Origin: an uncultured Nitrosopumilaceae archaeon
Lineage (GTDB): Archaea; Thermoproteota; Nitrososphaeria; Nitrososphaerales; Nitrosopumilaceae
Assembly: GCA_937875805.1 (NCBI GenBank)
Contig: CALFHG010000347.1
Coordinates: 1 to 6,379 of the forward strand
DNA: 6,379 bases
Direction: 5' to 3'
A program made the position numbers and the translations under genes. Below the pieces are notes generated by a model. That model searched no databases. It saw only the letters and a list, made by a program, of their open reading frames with translations, and was not told the origin of the DNA. Of this stretch, positions 6,001-6,379 are shown one piece after another. How positions within the stretch are numbered: position 1 is the stretch's first letter; each line of letters starts with the position of its first letter.

Positions 6001-6099
6001 ATGAATACATTAGATTATTTGATAAAACAAAATGATCAAATTTCAATATCAATGCCTGAATGTGATAACATCAATACTGATGGGAAAGATGAAGAGTAA
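6001..6099 (+). CDS. 32-residue acidic mini-protein
   Basis: A short open frame from ATG at 6001 to TAA at 6097-6099, beginning MNTLDYLIKQNDQISISMPE. It has eight acidic and two basic residues, one cysteine (C21) and an acidic tail ending GKDEE. No family is recognised. Support comes from its promoter: the TATA-like box and the duplicated 34-bp block are at the same distance from this ATG as from that of the zinc-ribbon gene. It ends three bases before the ATG of the 80-residue gene and is in the same frame, separated by TAA GAT. It may be a genuine small protein, a translated leader coupling translation of the next gene, or the N-terminal part of one 114-codon frame broken by a stop. There is no membrane segment. 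Confidence 0.5.
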   Translation: MNTLDYLIKQNDQISISMPECDNINTDGKDEE

Positions 6100-6102
6100 G
6101 AT

Positions 6103-6345
6103 ATGGTAGAAGCTTCATTGTCAAAATTAGATGATAAGGGGGTTTTCACTATTGTAAAAGTTGAGAATGTTGAGAGAAAAGTTGGTAAAGGAACTATTAT
6201 TGAAGTCAATATTGAAACTGAAGAAGAGTTTGATGGGGTAAAGAAATTTTATACTTCAAGAAAGATGATTGTCGCAAAATTTTATGATAATGGCAAGCCC
6301 ACGCAGAATACTATAGATATTGCGATGGCCCAACCTGCGGCTTGA
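6103..6345 (+). CDS. Small beta-rich hypothetical protein
   Basis: No named family recognised. The 80 residues alternate hydrophobic and charged positions (for example GVFTIVKVENVERKVGKG, then GTIIEVNIETEEEF and KKFYTSRKMIVAKF), suggesting four or five strands of a small barrel, possibly OB-like. No catalytic motif, signal peptide or membrane segment is present. It follows the 32-residue frame by three bases in the same frame and has no TATA box of its own, so it is probably co-transcribed from the promoter at 5955-5988. The last seven codons (GCG ATG GCC CAA CCT GCG GCT) are GC-rich, unlike the rest, and fall in a stretch of foreign-looking composition, so the true C-terminus may differ from the AMAQPAA seen here. 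Confidence 0.7.
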   Translation: MVEASLSKLDDKGVFTIVKVENVERKVGKGTIIEVNIETEEEFDGVKKFYTSRKMIVAKFYDNGKPTQNTIDIAMAQPAA

Positions 6346-6379
6346 AGATCAGGTTGTCGCGTTGGCCGTAGGTCGCTTT
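6322..6379. other. Abrupt GC-rich end of the window, possible chimeric join
   Basis: About 35 of these 58 bases are G or C (near 60%), against a strongly AT-rich remainder. On the minus strand, codons from 6379 down to 6335 are open and 13 of 15 end in G or C (reading KATYGQRDNLIFKPQ). That is typical of a coding region from a high-GC genome, and the frame stops once it enters the AT-rich part. Either foreign DNA was joined to the contig end or a structured, GC-rich element begins here. Confidence 0.45.
6331..6356. repeat. 7-bp inverted repeat around the last stop codon
   Basis: CAACCTG (6331-6337) and CAGGTTG (6350-6356) are perfect inverted copies with 12 bases between them, and the TGA at 6343-6345 lies in the loop. 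It could be a hairpin at the end of the transcript, but it lies wholly in the GC-rich end, so its origin is doubtful. Confidence 0.3.

Noticed and set aside
6322..6379. Start of a tRNA or rRNA gene at the GC-rich end
   Set aside because: No cloverleaf or recognisable rRNA motif can be built on either strand from the 58 bases; the minus-strand codon bias fits protein-coding DNA better.

Overview
The window most likely comes from a marine ammonia-oxidising archaeon of the Nitrosopumilus type (Nitrososphaerota/Thaumarchaeota). The DNA is AT-rich throughout. Start codons sit about 22-28 bases downstream of TATA-like boxes with no Shine-Dalgarno sequence, which is the archaeal leaderless pattern. 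One gene encodes the archaeal PIN-ATPase-KH protein (COG1855/PINA family). The assignment rests on recognition of families and style, not on a search. Both ends look like contig ends: a kinase gene runs off the left edge, and the last ~58 bases on the right are abruptly GC-rich.

Left part (1-2604): a two-component signalling cluster. A membrane histidine kinase (minus strand, about 594 residues visible, C-terminus cut off) is divergent from a stand-alone Hpt phosphotransfer protein, and a single-domain CheY-like receiver follows. Together they could form a multistep phosphorelay. No output domain is encoded here, so the final target is unknown. The kinase and Hpt genes are only 49 bp apart and appear to share one TATA-like element that reads in both directions.

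Middle (2605-4913): a long PIN-VirB11-like ATPase-KH protein of the family that includes the Sulfolobus Holliday-junction branch-migration ATPase PINA. It is convergent with an MntR-type metal-dependent repressor. The two genes overlap by 14 bp inside a perfect palindrome that gives both proteins the same last three residues.

Right part (4914-6379): small genes of unknown function. They are a 116-residue protein with a central hydrophobic segment, an 87-residue zinc-ribbon-like protein, a 32-residue acidic mini-protein and an 80-residue beta-rich protein. The zinc-ribbon gene and the mini-protein gene have near-identical 34-bp promoters at the same distance from their start codons, which suggests co-regulation. 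Between them is a TATA box with no reading frame at the expected start. It is followed by nested RNA hairpins and a T-run, a good candidate for an undescribed small RNA of about 140 nt on the plus strand. The mini-protein and the 80-residue protein are in the same frame, separated only by TAA plus one codon.
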